A DNA stretch of 64,000 nt from an uncultured Aquimarina sp. (GCA_947493495.1 CANLRN010000008.1:1-64000); one strand, 5' to 3'; shown: positions 18,537-28,090, numbered from the stretch's first letter. The notes: a model not told the origin generated them from the sequence alone. Translations and numbers: made by a program.

Positions 18537-19496
18537 CTATAAAACCTGCCCGATACTAAATAGAATTGACAACAAGAAAGTAGACAACGCTACTTTTTTT
18601 AATTCTGGGTCTATGCCAACTGCATTTTTTATTCTAATTACCTTTATAAGATGCACCATTAGAGGTATATATGCTACTATGAACACTAAATTAATAGGTT
18701 TTTGATACGTATAATAGCTAAATATCAGCATACTTACCATAGCAATGATTATTAACAAAATGTGGTATTTTTTAGCTCTATACATCCCCATTTTTACAAC
18801 AATTGTATTTTTAGCTGCTTTTTTATCACTATCGTGATCTCGCATATTATTTAGATTAAGTACGGCAGTACTTAGTAATCCAATTGTGATCGCTGGAAAA
18901 AACACTATCCAATTTATAGATTTGGTAAATAAAAAATAACACCCTACTACGCTAACTATACCAAAAAAGATAAATACGAATACATCGCCTAAGCCTCGAT
19001 AGCCATATGCTGTTTTTCCCATTGTATATTTTATAGCAGCTATAATAGCTAATACTCCTAAGGCGAAAAAAAATAAAGAATACAGGAAGTTTTCGCTCCC
19101 AAAAGAGCTATAAATTAGTAAAATAGCAACTACTAATGTACTAATCGCAGTAATTACAATACCTCTAAACATTTCTTTTTTAGAGAGTATACCACTTTGT
19201 AGTGCACGCTGTGGCCCTATTCTATCCTCATTATCAGTACCCTTAACTCCATCTCCGTAATCATTGGCAAAATTAGATAATATCTGTAACCCCAATGTTG
19301 TTGCTATGGCTAGCCAAAATATGGATGTTTCTGTAAAAGATAAAAATGTTTCCTTAAGGATAGTACTGTTTCCAAAAGAAGAATTTTTTGTAACTAAACT
19401 ATTGTTATACATTGAAGACCCTACAATGATTCCCGATATTGACAAGGGGAGTGTTCTAAGTCTAGCAGCAGATATCCAAGCTTTCGATTTAATCAT
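18537..19496 (-). CDS. menA: 1,4-Dihydroxy-2-naphthoate prenyltransferase
   Basis: Attaches the polyprenyl chain to 1,4-dihydroxy-2-naphthoate to give demethylmenaquinone, in the inner membrane. It is a UbiA-superfamily protein with about eight membrane helices. The first aspartate-rich motif is NFANDYGDGVKGTDNEDR, and the second is NMRDHDSDKKAAKNT. Length 319 is normal. It is the first gene of the minus-strand run menA, UPF0173, menC, CPBP, menE. Upstream (19497-19693) nothing recognisable was seen. With menC and menE it covers three steps of the pathway. Confidence 0.95.
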   Translation of the reverse strand: MIKSKAWISAARLRTLPLSISGIIVGSSMYNNSLVTKNSSFGNSTILKETFLSFTETSIFWLAIATTLGLQILSNFANDYGDGVKGTDNEDRIGPQRALQSGILSKKEMFRGIVITAISTLVVAILLIYSSFGSENFLYSLFFFALGVLAIIAAIKYTMGKTAYGYRGLGDVFVFIFFGIVSVVGCYFLFTKSINWIVFFPAITIGLLSTAVLNLNNMRDHDSDKKAAKNTIVVKMGMYRAKKYHILLIIIAMVSMLIFSYYTYQKPINLVFIVAYIPLMVHLIKVIRIKNAVGIDPELKKVALSTFLLSILFSIGQVL

Positions 19497-19693
19497 TCAA
19501 ATAAAATTAATACAATACTGTTTTAAAAAAATAAACTTTCATAAATTAATAATTGGTACTATACATCGGTTTTGCATATGACTTGTAGCGGTTTAGTTGC
19601 ACTTTCCTGTCCGCCTAGTTATAGACCGAAAACCTTGTTAATACCCTTTAGCTTTCCATAAACTACATGCGTTGTTATACCCCGTATTTATTT

Positions 19694-20077
19694 TTATTCG
19701 CTCAATAGTTCTTCCTTTCGAAAAATAATCATACGTTTAATGAGTTCTTTTGGTAGTGGTTTGTTAAATGGAAACTTTACAGTCCCTTTTCCTATTTCAA
19801 AGTTTGTTAACTCGTCTGAAAAATGGTCTATAGCGGCTTGATAAGGATAAAAACTAACATATTTAGTATATGCAACTATCATCATTTGTTGTTCTGGTTT
19901 TGTTCCTGGAATAAGAGTAAATGAGGGAACTTTATAATTCTTAATCTCTACTACTTCTGGAACTGCTTCTTTTATTAGACTTCTTAGTTCCCCTAAAATT
20001 GCTTGTGCTTCTTCTGTCTGACAGTTGATATAATCGTCCACTGTCTTGAAATTTGGCATTGCTCCTTTTTTTCCCAT
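19694..20077 (-). CDS. DUF1801 domain protein (127 aa)
   Basis: A small soluble protein of the YdhG/YdeI-like DUF1801 fold. The pattern begins with TVDDYINCQTEEAQAILGELR and continues with IKNYKVPSFTL and YTKYVSFYPYQAAIDHF; the end FPFNKPLPKELIKRMIIFR is also typical. The family may bind iron or heme-related ligands, but its function is unclear. It is a single gene with about 200 bases before it and a long gap of 560 bases (20078-20638) after it on the plus side. That gap holds no gene I can see, only a small palindrome (ctcttaatttaagag near 20315). Confidence 0.9.
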   Translation of the reverse strand: MGKKGAMPNFKTVDDYINCQTEEAQAILGELRSLIKEAVPEVVEIKNYKVPSFTLIPGTKPEQQMMIVAYTKYVSFYPYQAAIDHFSDELTNFEIGKGTVKFPFNKPLPKELIKRMIIFRKEELLSE

Positions 20078-20638
20078 TCCTTTTTAGTTTCTAATTTATC
20101 AATATACTGTTTTGTTCATTTAATATGTGCTACAAGGCTCAAATATAAGAATCGGAACAAGGCAGATACCCATGAACCAATCGATCTATCTACGCTATTT
20201 TTATTTCTTGCTCAATTTATAAAAATATAGCGCCATTGCAAAAAGGAAATTACCTTTCGATTTAGCACTAAACTCTGATCTGATTTTATATATAATGTTA
20301 CCATACGTTCTCTTAATTTAAGAGAGGAGGAGAAACATATAGAACTTTGACATAGGAATAGTCATTAAATTTAATTTTTAAAGGAAGACGATCTCCATTT
20401 CGTTTATTAATTGCGTTAAATTTAGTTGTAATCTTAATTAAAGTCTCTTTCGTTTTCGTGCAGCTCATGAAATTGACTCCCATTAAATATTTTTATAGGT
20501 TTCAAAAATTATAGTTATCAAAGGAACAGTATTTTAATAAAAATAAAAATCGTATGTTAATTTACTATCCTATACTAATCCTATAAATATTTTATAGATT
20601 AGCTATTTGAATCTATTTTATAACATCTTAAATATCTT

Positions 20639-22336
20639 ATGGATACCATTAGACTTTTCGTATTTGCACTATGCAGTATCTTATTTGCTTGCAAAAAACA
20701 GCCTTCTCATGTACCTATTGCACCAAATCAAAACGAAATAAAAGCGTTTTCTACTCTCGAAAAACCTCCTTTTATATGGCAGAGTGCCAATGTATATTTC
20801 TTACTTGTTGATCGATTTAAAAATGGTGACCCGACCAATGACAATGTATTAGATAGAACCAAAAAAACGGCGAAGTTAAGAGGTTTTGAGGGAGGAGATA
20901 TTAAAGGAATCATCCAAAAAATAGAAGATGGATATTTTAATACACTAGGGATTAATGCCTTATGGTTTAATCCCGTTGTAGAGCAAATTCATGGTAGTGT
21001 CGATGAAGGAACAGGAAATACATATCCTTTTCATGGATATTGGACAAAAGATTGGACACAGATTGACCCCAATTTTGGCACGTATGAAGAGCTTGCAAAA
21101 CTTATTGATGTAGCACATCAAAATGGAATTAGAATTCTAATGGATGTAGTTCTTAATCATACTGGACCAGTTACTGATAAGGATCCTGTATGGACAGAAA
21201 ATTGGGTACGCACCTCCCCCACCTGTACTTATAAAGATTACAATAGTGCTGTTAGTTGTACCCTAGTACAAAACTTACCAGATACCAAAACAGAAAGTGA
21301 CCAAGCGGTTACATTACCACAACCATTGATTGATAAATGGACGGCAGAAGGAAGATTGCAAAGTGAAAAGGATGAACTTGATATTTTCTTTGCAAAAACT
21401 GGACTTATTCGATCTCCAAAAAATTATATTATCAAATGGCTTACTGATTATGTACGAGAATTGGGTATTGATGGGTATCGTGTAGATACCGTAAAACACG
21501 TAGAAGAAGACGTATGGGCAGTACTTAGTGAACAAGCAAAAATTGCTTTTATCGAATGGAAAAACAAAAACCCAAATAAAGTACTGGATGATAACGAGTT
21601 CTATATGCTTGGAGAATTGTATGGCTATGAAATCAATGGAGGAAGGATGTATGATTTTGGAGATCGCAAAGTAGATTATTTTGCCCATGGATTCGATAAC
21701 CTTATCAATTTTCAGTTTAAAAAAGATGCTAAACAATTATCAAATGAAAAATTGTTCAGTACATATGATAACTTGCTCCGAACAAAACTTATAGGAAAAA
21801 GCGTTATGAACTATATAAGTTCACACGATGATGGAGCTCCATTTGATAAAGATAGGAATACTACTTATGAATCTGCTACCAAATTATTATTGACCCCTGG
21901 AATTTCACAAATTTATTATGGTGATGAAACTGCAAGATCTCTAACTATAGAAGATACTCAGGGAGATGCAACACTACGCTCTACAATGAATTGGGATGAT
22001 CTTGCATCTGAAGAGACAAAATCTTTATTAGCGCATTGGCAAAAGCTAGGGCAATTCAGAAAAGATCATCCTTCGATTGGATCTGGAAATCATAAGATGA
22101 TTAGTGCATCACCGTATATTTTTTCTAGACAATACAAGACGGATAGTTTTATAGATACTGTAGTTATAGGACTTGGACTAAGAAAAGGAACAAAAACAAT
22201 TAAGACTGCTAATCTATTTCTTGATGACACACAATTAGTTGATGCTTACTCAGGCCAAGAAGTCATTGTAAAGGATCATAGTGTAAGTATTACTTCTGAG
22301 TATGATATAGTCCTATTAGAAATGAAAAAGAAATAG
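20639..22336 (+). CDS. Lipoprotein alpha-amylase, GH13 (565 aa)
   Basis: Hydrolyses alpha-glucans, probably at the cell surface or in the periplasm. Signal peptide with a lipobox ending LFAC, lipidation at Cys18. The GH13 conserved regions are complete: DVVLNHTGP (169-177), GIDGYRVDTVKH (276-287) with nucleophile Asp283, MLGELYG with acid Glu326, and SSHDDGAP with His396 and Asp397. A C-terminal beta domain follows and ends IVLLEMKKK. It stands alone, with no sus-type transporter genes beside it. In frame after its stop, 66 codons remain open (22337-22537). Confidence 0.93.
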   Translation: MDTIRLFVFALCSILFACKKQPSHVPIAPNQNEIKAFSTLEKPPFIWQSANVYFLLVDRFKNGDPTNDNVLDRTKKTAKLRGFEGGDIKGIIQKIEDGYFNTLGINALWFNPVVEQIHGSVDEGTGNTYPFHGYWTKDWTQIDPNFGTYEELAKLIDVAHQNGIRILMDVVLNHTGPVTDKDPVWTENWVRTSPTCTYKDYNSAVSCTLVQNLPDTKTESDQAVTLPQPLIDKWTAEGRLQSEKDELDIFFAKTGLIRSPKNYIIKWLTDYVRELGIDGYRVDTVKHVEEDVWAVLSEQAKIAFIEWKNKNPNKVLDDNEFYMLGELYGYEINGGRMYDFGDRKVDYFAHGFDNLINFQFKKDAKQLSNEKLFSTYDNLLRTKLIGKSVMNYISSHDDGAPFDKDRNTTYESATKLLLTPGISQIYYGDETARSLTIEDTQGDATLRSTMNWDDLASEETKSLLAHWQKLGQFRKDHPSIGSGNHKMISASPYIFSRQYKTDSFIDTVVIGLGLRKGTKTIKTANLFLDDTQLVDAYSGQEVIVKDHSVSITSEYDIVLLEMKKK

Positions 22337-22356
22337 TACTATATTATTACGAAATA

Positions 22357-22403
22357 CCCCAAGAAGAACTTACCTCCTGTATTCAAGGAGGTAAGTGTTG
22401 GGG
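22357..22403. terminator. Long stem-loop after the amylase gene
   Basis: A perfect ten-base inverted repeat, acttacctcc (22368-22377) and ggaggtaagt (22387-22396), with nine bases between. Around it ccccaa (22357-22362) pairs with ttgggg (22398-22403), so the hairpin extends with a bulge. It is followed by an A-rich, not T-rich, run, so on the plus strand it is not a standard terminator. It may end transcripts from either side or be a regulatory structure; the function is unsure. The rest of the gap to 22713 holds no clear gene. Confidence 0.5.
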
Positions 22404-22713
22404 AAAACAAAAAAAGTAAGGGAAAAATTGTAATTGGAATACTTGTCAAAGATAAAGAAGGTTTAATGATATTCGGATACGGTTTTACCTCAAACTTTAG
22501 CTGGAATAGTAGCAAAATCAAGGGTTACGGGGAATAAACAACTAAAATAGAGTACTTTAATCTAATTACAATTTGTTAATCAAAAAGGGATATTTCCCTT
22601 TATTGATTTTTCTTTAACAGTATCCACAAAAATTAAATCTTTTAAAAGATTTTAAAGAATTATATAAAGAGTTAAATTTGGCGAATATTTAACCCATATT
22701 AATTCTATCACTC

Positions 22714-23082
22714 TTGGAAAATAAAAAGGCGCTCAAATTAATTGATAAAATTCTTACCAACTTAGAGACATCAGGAATAAATAATGATACACTAATCGAA
22801 GATTTAAAAGATCTTAGATCATACGCATTAGAACAACAAGTACCACTAGTTGTAAAAGTATTAAGGCTTACTTACGAGCATATCGAAGAAAATAACACAT
22901 TTTTAATCCCTATACCAGACGATGATCCCATTACAGATGAAGAAGGCATTGTTATTAATAATACCGATGAGAATTCTAATCCTGTAGAAAGCCTAATGTA
23001 CCTCATTTCGCTCTTAAAAGATCTAAAAAATAAGATGAACCTTATTGATCTGGGAGATTACAGAAATGCCCTATTAGAATAA
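22714..23082 (+). CDS. Small acidic protein, unknown function (122 aa)
   Basis: I do not recognise a family. It is a soluble, acidic, mostly helical protein without cysteine motifs or signal peptide. The N-terminal half is rich in Lys, Leu and Asp, and the middle has a PIPDDDPITDEE loop. The only suitable start is TTG at 22714, followed by glutamate and asparagine codons. Codon use matches its neighbours, and the frame is free of stops over its full length, which supports it as real. It lies about 100 bases before the VTT-domain membrane protein. Confidence 0.55.
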   Translation: MENKKALKLIDKILTNLETSGINNDTLIEDLKDLRSYALEQQVPLVVKVLRLTYEHIEENNTFLIPIPDDDPITDEEGIVINNTDENSNPVESLMYLISLLKDLKNKMNLIDLGDYRNALLE

Positions 23083-23202
23083 CGCTATACTACATACATA
23101 GGATTTAATTGCATTTGATACAGTTTTTAATAAAATTTATGATTAAATAAACATCAAAAAGATCTATATATATTATTTTTGTTAGCCTGTGGAAAAATTG
23201 TC

Positions 23203-23820
23203 ATGAAAGCAAATTATAGATCTATAAAAAAATCAAGGTTGCAGTTATTGCACCAATATTATACCTATACAGGTTTTTACAAATTTTTAGGGACTAGTCT
23301 CAAAAAAGCACTCCCTCCAATTATACTCTTTATTGCTGGCTTATTAATCATTAACTATTTTGTCATCAATATTAATGAGCTACTCGTATATGTAACCGAA
23401 AACTATTCTGATTATATTGTTTTTGGAGTGTTTTTTATATCAGAATCTCTATTGGGACTCATACCTCCAGAAATTTTTATTGCGTGGAGTGACAAGTCGG
23501 TAAGCCCAATCATGTATTTATCCTTACTAGCCTTATTATCTTATTTAGGTGGAGTTATCTCATATTTTATTGGGATATCGATTACTAAGCTCCCTTCTGT
23601 GCACGAGTATCTCGAGGTAAAAATGGCTAAACATATTAAAAATGCACGAAAATGGGGCGGCTTTTTAATTGTTGTTGGTGCTTTACTTCCTATCCCTTTT
23701 TCTATAACCAGCATAGCTACTGGTATGATTAAATATTCTTTTAAAAGCTACCTGCTGTTTGGGTTGTTAAGATTTGTTAGATTCTACTTATATGCTATTG
23801 CAATTTTTAGCTTAGTGTAG
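23203..23820 (+). CDS. VTT-domain (DedA-like) membrane protein
   Basis: A membrane protein of about 205 residues with five or six helices. The central part, FISESLLGLIPPEIFIAW and later LSYLGGVISYFIG, has the proline and glycine pattern of the VTT (SNARE-associated) domain found in DedA proteins, which are thought to flip lipids. ATG at 23203 is preferred. An upstream TTG at 23179 would add an unlikely short prefix (LLACGKIV) that does not resemble the family. It is followed after 46 bases by a mechanosensitive channel gene on the same strand. Confidence 0.8.
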   Translation: MKANYRSIKKSRLQLLHQYYTYTGFYKFLGTSLKKALPPIILFIAGLLIINYFVININELLVYVTENYSDYIVFGVFFISESLLGLIPPEIFIAWSDKSVSPIMYLSLLALLSYLGGVISYFIGISITKLPSVHEYLEVKMAKHIKNARKWGGFLIVVGALLPIPFSITSIATGMIKYSFKSYLLFGLLRFVRFYLYAIAIFSLV

Positions 23821-23866
23821 GTACCTCAATACATTTTGATAATTAGCACTTAAATTTATTTATCTT

Positions 23867-25105
23867 ATGGAACACAGTACTCAGTATTTTTATAGATTAC
23901 TGATAAAAAATGGTGTATCGCATACATCCGCTACATATCTAAATGTATTTATTGGACTCATTTTTTTAATTATACTTCTATTCATTATTGATAGAATTAC
24001 CAGAAAATTAGTACTGAAACTTTTTAGAAAATATGCCTCAAAATCTAAAAATAAATTTGATGATTATTTAGTAAAAAACAAAACTTTTGATTATCTATCT
24101 CACATCTTTCCATTATCCTTAAGTATTTGGATTGTGCCATATATATTTTCTCCATTTGCTACTGTAGAGCGATATATTGAAACCGCCTTTGATATTTTAA
24201 TTATTCTTCTAATAATATGGATTGTAAGAAGTATATTAAGAACTTGCAGAGATTTTTTAAAATCTTTAGAGTCCTATAAAGATAAACCTATAGATAGCTA
24301 TATACAGGTGTTCATGATTTTTGCGTGGGCTATTGGAGCAATTATGATTTTTTCTTCGATAACAGGAAAATCTGTTTGGACATTTCTTACCGCTCTTGGT
24401 GCTATGTCTGCTATTATTTTACTCATTTTCAAAGATACTATTCTTGGTTTTGTGGCTAGTATTCAAGTTGCAGTGAATGATACTGTACGAATTGGGGATT
24501 GGATTACTATGGACAAATATGGTGCAGATGGAGATGTTATAGAAATCAATTTATCGTCTGTTAAAGTTCAAAATTTTGATAAAACCATAACAACAATCCC
24601 GACATATCACCTTACTTCACAATCTTTTAGAAACTGGAGAGGCATGATGGACTCTGGAGGCAGAAGAATTAAACGAGCTGTACTCATAAAAGCCAGTAGT
24701 ATACACTTTCTATCAGATGAAACTGTAGAAGAGTTAAAAAAAATTGAATTGATAAGTCATTATCTTCAGACTACGCAACATGCTATTGATCACTATAATT
24801 TAAGCAATAAAATTGATAAAAGTAGCTTGATAAATGGTCGTAACTTATCAAACCTAGGGGTTTTTAGAAAATATGTAGAAGCATACCTAGAAAGCCATCC
24901 GTATATCAATAGTAATATGACTATAATGAGTCGTCAGTTAACTCCCACTCCAGAAGGAATTCCTATAGAGATTTATGCTTTTAGCAATGACAAGTTATGG
25001 AAAAACTATGAAAATATAGTTGGTGATATCTTTGAACATTTATTATCCGCAATTCCTTATTTTAATCTAGAAATATTTCAATTAGAGTATAAAACAACAA
25101 GATAA
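23867..25105 (+). CDS. MscS-family mechanosensitive channel, YbdG-like (412 aa)
   Basis: Releases solutes when membrane tension rises. Several helices occupy the first 200 residues, and the last of them is the pore helix region (TALGAMSAIILLIFKDTILGF). It is followed by the soluble MscS beta domain, with VNDTVRIGDWITMDKYGADG and IPTYHLTSQSFRNWRGM. The inserted block with SGGRRIKRAV is characteristic of YbdG-like miniconductance channels. The length of 412 residues fits this group. It follows the VTT gene closely on the same strand; the next gene is tsaE, 147 bases on. Confidence 0.9.
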   Translation: MEHSTQYFYRLLIKNGVSHTSATYLNVFIGLIFLIILLFIIDRITRKLVLKLFRKYASKSKNKFDDYLVKNKTFDYLSHIFPLSLSIWIVPYIFSPFATVERYIETAFDILIILLIIWIVRSILRTCRDFLKSLESYKDKPIDSYIQVFMIFAWAIGAIMIFSSITGKSVWTFLTALGAMSAIILLIFKDTILGFVASIQVAVNDTVRIGDWITMDKYGADGDVIEINLSSVKVQNFDKTITTIPTYHLTSQSFRNWRGMMDSGGRRIKRAVLIKASSIHFLSDETVEELKKIELISHYLQTTQHAIDHYNLSNKIDKSSLINGRNLSNLGVFRKYVEAYLESHPYINSNMTIMSRQLTPTPEGIPIEIYAFSNDKLWKNYENIVGDIFEHLLSAIPYFNLEIFQLEYKTTR

Positions 25106-25205
25106 TCGTCTTAATTTAATGAGTATCTCATTCTGATTTTTCTATTTCTTAAAAAATAAAGATAAGTTCATTTCAAAAAAAAATATAATCAAAAATCATC
25201 TTTAG

Positions 25206-25213
25206 TATTTTTG
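25206..25213 (+). promoter_or_regulatory. Probable -7 element for tsaE
   Basis: The word tatttttg matches the Bacteroidota -7 consensus TAnnTTTG exactly and lies 40 bases before the tsaE start at 25253. No good TTTG is found at the expected distance upstream, so only half of the promoter is supported. Confidence 0.4.
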
Positions 25214-25252
25214 TCCAAATTAAATAATCGATTACTAATACTATTTATATAA

Positions 25253-25678
25253 ATGATCATAGAATATACATTGGATCAGTTGACTACTACCGCTAAAAAA
25301 ATTATTGCCAATGCTGAGCATAAAGTATTCCTATTTGATGCAGATATGGGTGTTGGTAAAACAACCTTGATTAAAGAAATCTGTAACCAATTAGGAGTAA
25401 AAGATGTAATCTCTAGTCCTACATACTCTTTGGTAAATGAATATCAAGCAACAGATGATGTAATTTATCATTTTGATTTTTATAGAATACAAAATGAAGA
25501 AGAAGCATATGACATAGGTTTCGAAGAATATTTAGACACCGATGCATGGATTTTTATCGAATGGCCAGAAAAAATATCAAATTTACTACCAAAAAATAGT
25601 ATTAAAATTAGCTTAACAAAAAAAAATGATATTTTATCATTAGAAAATCATACCAAAAGATTACTTAAAATGGGTTAA
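25253..25678 (+). CDS. tsaE: tRNA threonylcarbamoyladenosine synthesis ATPase
   Basis: A P-loop ATPase that works with TsaB and TsaD in making t6A37 of tRNAs. Walker A is GVGKTT (residues 33-38). Walker B-like and catalytic parts follow: SPTYSLVNEY, YHFDFYRI and the C-terminal IEWPEKI, all typical of TsaE. Length 141 is slightly short but usual. It is a separate gene, remote from tsaD at 12727. The following gap (25679-25938) holds no gene that I can recognise. Confidence 0.95.
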   Translation: MIIEYTLDQLTTTAKKIIANAEHKVFLFDADMGVGKTTLIKEICNQLGVKDVISSPTYSLVNEYQATDDVIYHFDFYRIQNEEEAYDIGFEEYLDTDAWIFIEWPEKISNLLPKNSIKISLTKKNDILSLENHTKRLLKMG

Positions 25679-25938
25679 AAAGTGTAAAAATAAATGTTTT
25701 AAGAAACTTTAACTAAAATACTCTTTTTCCTACACTAATATTATAGTAAATTTATTATCGATTTTTACTAGTATTTAATCGATAGAACCATGTATATCAA
25801 CAGAGCTAACTCACGTTATTTATCATTAAAAAACATCATAAAAAGGCTTGCAAAATTACATTTTTTTTGAATTAAACAATCATTGAATTTTCTTTTATGT
25901 TTGGGGCTTAATTAAACAAATAATAAACCTCATTACAA

Positions 25939-26133
25939 ATGAAAATTACAACAACTATCGTCTTTAGTTTATTCTTTGCATACGGGACATATATGTTCAC
26001 TAATGCAGTTAACAATCCAGTAAACACACAACTCAATACTCCAGCCACACAAGATGACACAACCGACAAAAAAAGAAACGCAACAAAAGAAGTCGTCGAC
26101 ACAAGGAAGATTAAAAGGCCTTCGAACGGGTAA
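25939..26133 (+). CDS. Small secreted peptide, unknown function (64 aa)
   Basis: A possible short gene with a signal-like N-terminus (residues 4-20, TTTIVFSLFFAYGTYMF) and a hydrophilic lysine-rich tail. It overlaps the start of the next gene (26054) by 80 bases in another frame, so one of the two frames may be incidental. The hydrophobic leader and the absence of other candidates in this gap are the only support. Nothing is known about its function. Confidence 0.45.
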   Translation: MKITTTIVFSLFFAYGTYMFTNAVNNPVNTQLNTPATQDDTTDKKRNATKEVVDTRKIKRPSNG

Positions 26134-26569
26134 TGTAATCATTTTTTTTATTGCAATAATTCCCTTTTTATTTTATATCAATGACATTTTCCCAGATGGT
26201 TCCATCTGGGAAAATTCTTTTTTTATATATAAAAGTCAATATTACGAAAGCGTCAATGTTTTTGTATGGGTCGTCTTAGGTAAATTAATTCCATTACTTC
26301 TTTTCTTAATTTGGTTTTTTACCTGTAAGCATTGGTGGTATTTGGTAATTTTAATACCTGTAGCGCTTTATTTCTTTCAATTGTTTTCAATCATAATAGA
26401 AGATTCTGGCTTATTAAATAATAATGAGTTATTCTACTTACCCCCCATAATAATTATTGTTTTAAGCATCCTTTATAAAATTCGCACTAAATTATTTGAT
26501 AAAATCCATGGAATCGATTTATCAGAGTTAAATACGCTAGGGAAATCTAAAAAATTCTGGAAAAAATAA
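26054..26569 (+). CDS. Membrane protein, unknown function (171 aa)
   Basis: Four hydrophobic segments (about residues 28-47, 68-85, 91-112 and 125-140) mark an integral membrane protein; the first 25 residues are basic and glutamine-rich. No family recognised. The C-terminus ends in a lysine-rich tail (KSKKFWKK). The gene overlaps the small frame at 25939-26133 and precedes the alanine dehydrogenase gene by 126 bases on the same strand. Conserved small membrane proteins occur beside ald in related genomes as I recall, but no role is known. Confidence 0.7.
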   Translation: MTQPTKKETQQKKSSTQGRLKGLRTGNVIIFFIAIIPFLFYINDIFPDGSIWENSFFIYKSQYYESVNVFVWVVLGKLIPLLLFLIWFFTCKHWWYLVILIPVALYFFQLFSIIIEDSGLLNNNELFYLPPIIIIVLSILYKIRTKLFDKIHGIDLSELNTLGKSKKFWKK

Positions 26570-26695
26570 CTATTAGTCTTAAACTCAATTATACATTAGA
26601 ACTTCTTTATTCGTATTAGAAACACAGATAGCCTAATACAAAATTTGCATACTATCCTTTTTTATTCGTAATTTGAGATACAGAATATAGTACAC

Positions 26696-27895
26696 ATGAA
26701 TCAACCATCTTCTCCTTTTACTAAAGAACAACTCCTACCGCAGGAGGAAATGATTGAAGTAGAACGTAAAAAAGGAAAATTATTTATTGGCATCCCTAAA
26801 GAGACTAGCTATCAAGAAAAACGTGTTTGTCTTACTCCAGATGCAGTAGCTGCACTTACTGCTCATGGACATAGAGTATTAATAGAAGCTAATGCAGGTA
26901 TAGGAGCCAGTTATACCGATAATGAGTATAGCGAAGCAGGAGCAGAAATTACTAATGATACTACTAAAGTTTTTGGATGTCCCATTATTCTAAAAGTAGA
27001 ACCGCCATCCATAGAAGAACTTAAACATATCAATCCGCAAACGGTATTAATATCTGCTTTACAACTAAAAACGCAGTCTAAAGGTTACTTTCAGGAATTG
27101 GCAAAAAAACGAATTACTGCTATTGGTTTCGAATTTATCAGAGATGCAGATGGTGCGTATCCAGCAGTTAGAGCATTAAGTGAAATTGCGGGTACTGCTG
27201 CTGTACTTATAGCTTCAGAATTAATGAGTAATGCCATCGGGGGATCTGGGCTTATGATGGGTAATATCAGTGGTGTACCACCAGTAGAAGTTGTTATTAT
27301 TGGTGCTGGTACTGTAGGAGAATTTGCTGCTAGATCGGCAGTTGGCTTAGGGGCTAATGTAAAAGTTTTTGACAACTCTATCACAAAACTACGTTGCTTA
27401 CAAACTAATGTAGGGAGACCTTTATACACCTCGACCATACAGCCTAAAAATTTAATCAAAGCATTACGTCGCTGTGATGTGGTTATCGGCGCTGTACGAG
27501 GTAAAAACCGATCACCTATTATTGTATCTAAAACTATGGTAGAACGCATGAAATCAGGATCAATAATTATAGATGTAAGTATCGATATGGGAGGATGTTT
27601 CGAAACCAGTGAAGTTACAACTCATGATAACCCTATAATAACCAAGCATGGGGTAATTCATTATGGAGTACCTAATATTCCATCAAAATATGCTAAGACC
27701 TCTTCAATATCTATAAGTAATATTTTCACTCCGTATCTACTACAAATCGGCGAAGAAGGTGGTATCGAAAATGCAGTGCGATTTGATAGAGGATTAAAAA
27801 ATGGACTTTATTTCTATCACGGCATCCTAACTAGTAAATCTGTTGCAGATTGGTTTGACTTGTCATATAGAGATATTAATTTATTGATTCTTTAA
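26696..27895 (+). CDS. ald: Alanine dehydrogenase
   Basis: Interconverts L-alanine and pyruvate plus ammonia with NAD. The N-terminal substrate domain starts with IGIPKETSYQEKRVCLTP, and the NAD domain has VVIIGAGTVGEFAARSAVGL. The segment RSPIIVSKTMVERMKSGSIIIDVSIDMGGCFETSE is the family pattern around the active site. At 399 residues it is longer than the common 370 because of an N-terminal extension of about 25 residues (QEEMIEVERKKGK), as is typical of Bacteroidota. An inverted repeat lies downstream at 27952-27990. Confidence 0.93.
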   Translation: MNQPSSPFTKEQLLPQEEMIEVERKKGKLFIGIPKETSYQEKRVCLTPDAVAALTAHGHRVLIEANAGIGASYTDNEYSEAGAEITNDTTKVFGCPIILKVEPPSIEELKHINPQTVLISALQLKTQSKGYFQELAKKRITAIGFEFIRDADGAYPAVRALSEIAGTAAVLIASELMSNAIGGSGLMMGNISGVPPVEVVIIGAGTVGEFAARSAVGLGANVKVFDNSITKLRCLQTNVGRPLYTSTIQPKNLIKALRRCDVVIGAVRGKNRSPIIVSKTMVERMKSGSIIIDVSIDMGGCFETSEVTTHDNPIITKHGVIHYGVPNIPSKYAKTSSISISNIFTPYLLQIGEEGGIENAVRFDRGLKNGLYFYHGILTSKSVADWFDLSYRDINLLIL

Positions 27896-27951
27896 AATTA
27901 ACACAAAGTAACATCATAAAGAATATCAATTTTTTAACGCCAGATGGAGTC

Positions 27952-27990
27952 TTTTGGGTATAATTAGAAATGGATCGAAAATACCCAAAA
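27952..27990. repeat. Inverted repeat after alanine dehydrogenase
   Basis: Ten-base perfect arms ttttgggtat (27952-27961) and atacccaaaa (27981-27990) enclose a 19-base loop. It lies 57 bases after the ald stop. It may form a weak terminator, though no T run follows. Confidence 0.45.
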
Positions 27991-28062
27991 TATAATCAAC
28001 GCTAGAAATCCAAAGAACAAAAAATCTAGGAATCTAAAACTCTTTAACTTAAAAACTTTATT

Positions 28063-28070
28063 TATTTTTG
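28063..28070 (+). promoter_or_regulatory. Probable -7 element for the 124-aa protein
   Basis: The word tatttttg matches TAnnTTTG exactly, 20 bases before ATG 28091. The upstream -33 element is weak (cttta near 28043). Confidence 0.4.
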
Positions 28071-28090
28071 AGCTCTGAATTTTATAGCAC

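Noticed and set aside
22339-22521. Minus-strand frame of 60 codons after the amylase
   Set aside because: It mirrors the plus-strand open stretch and has no start context or recognisable protein pattern.
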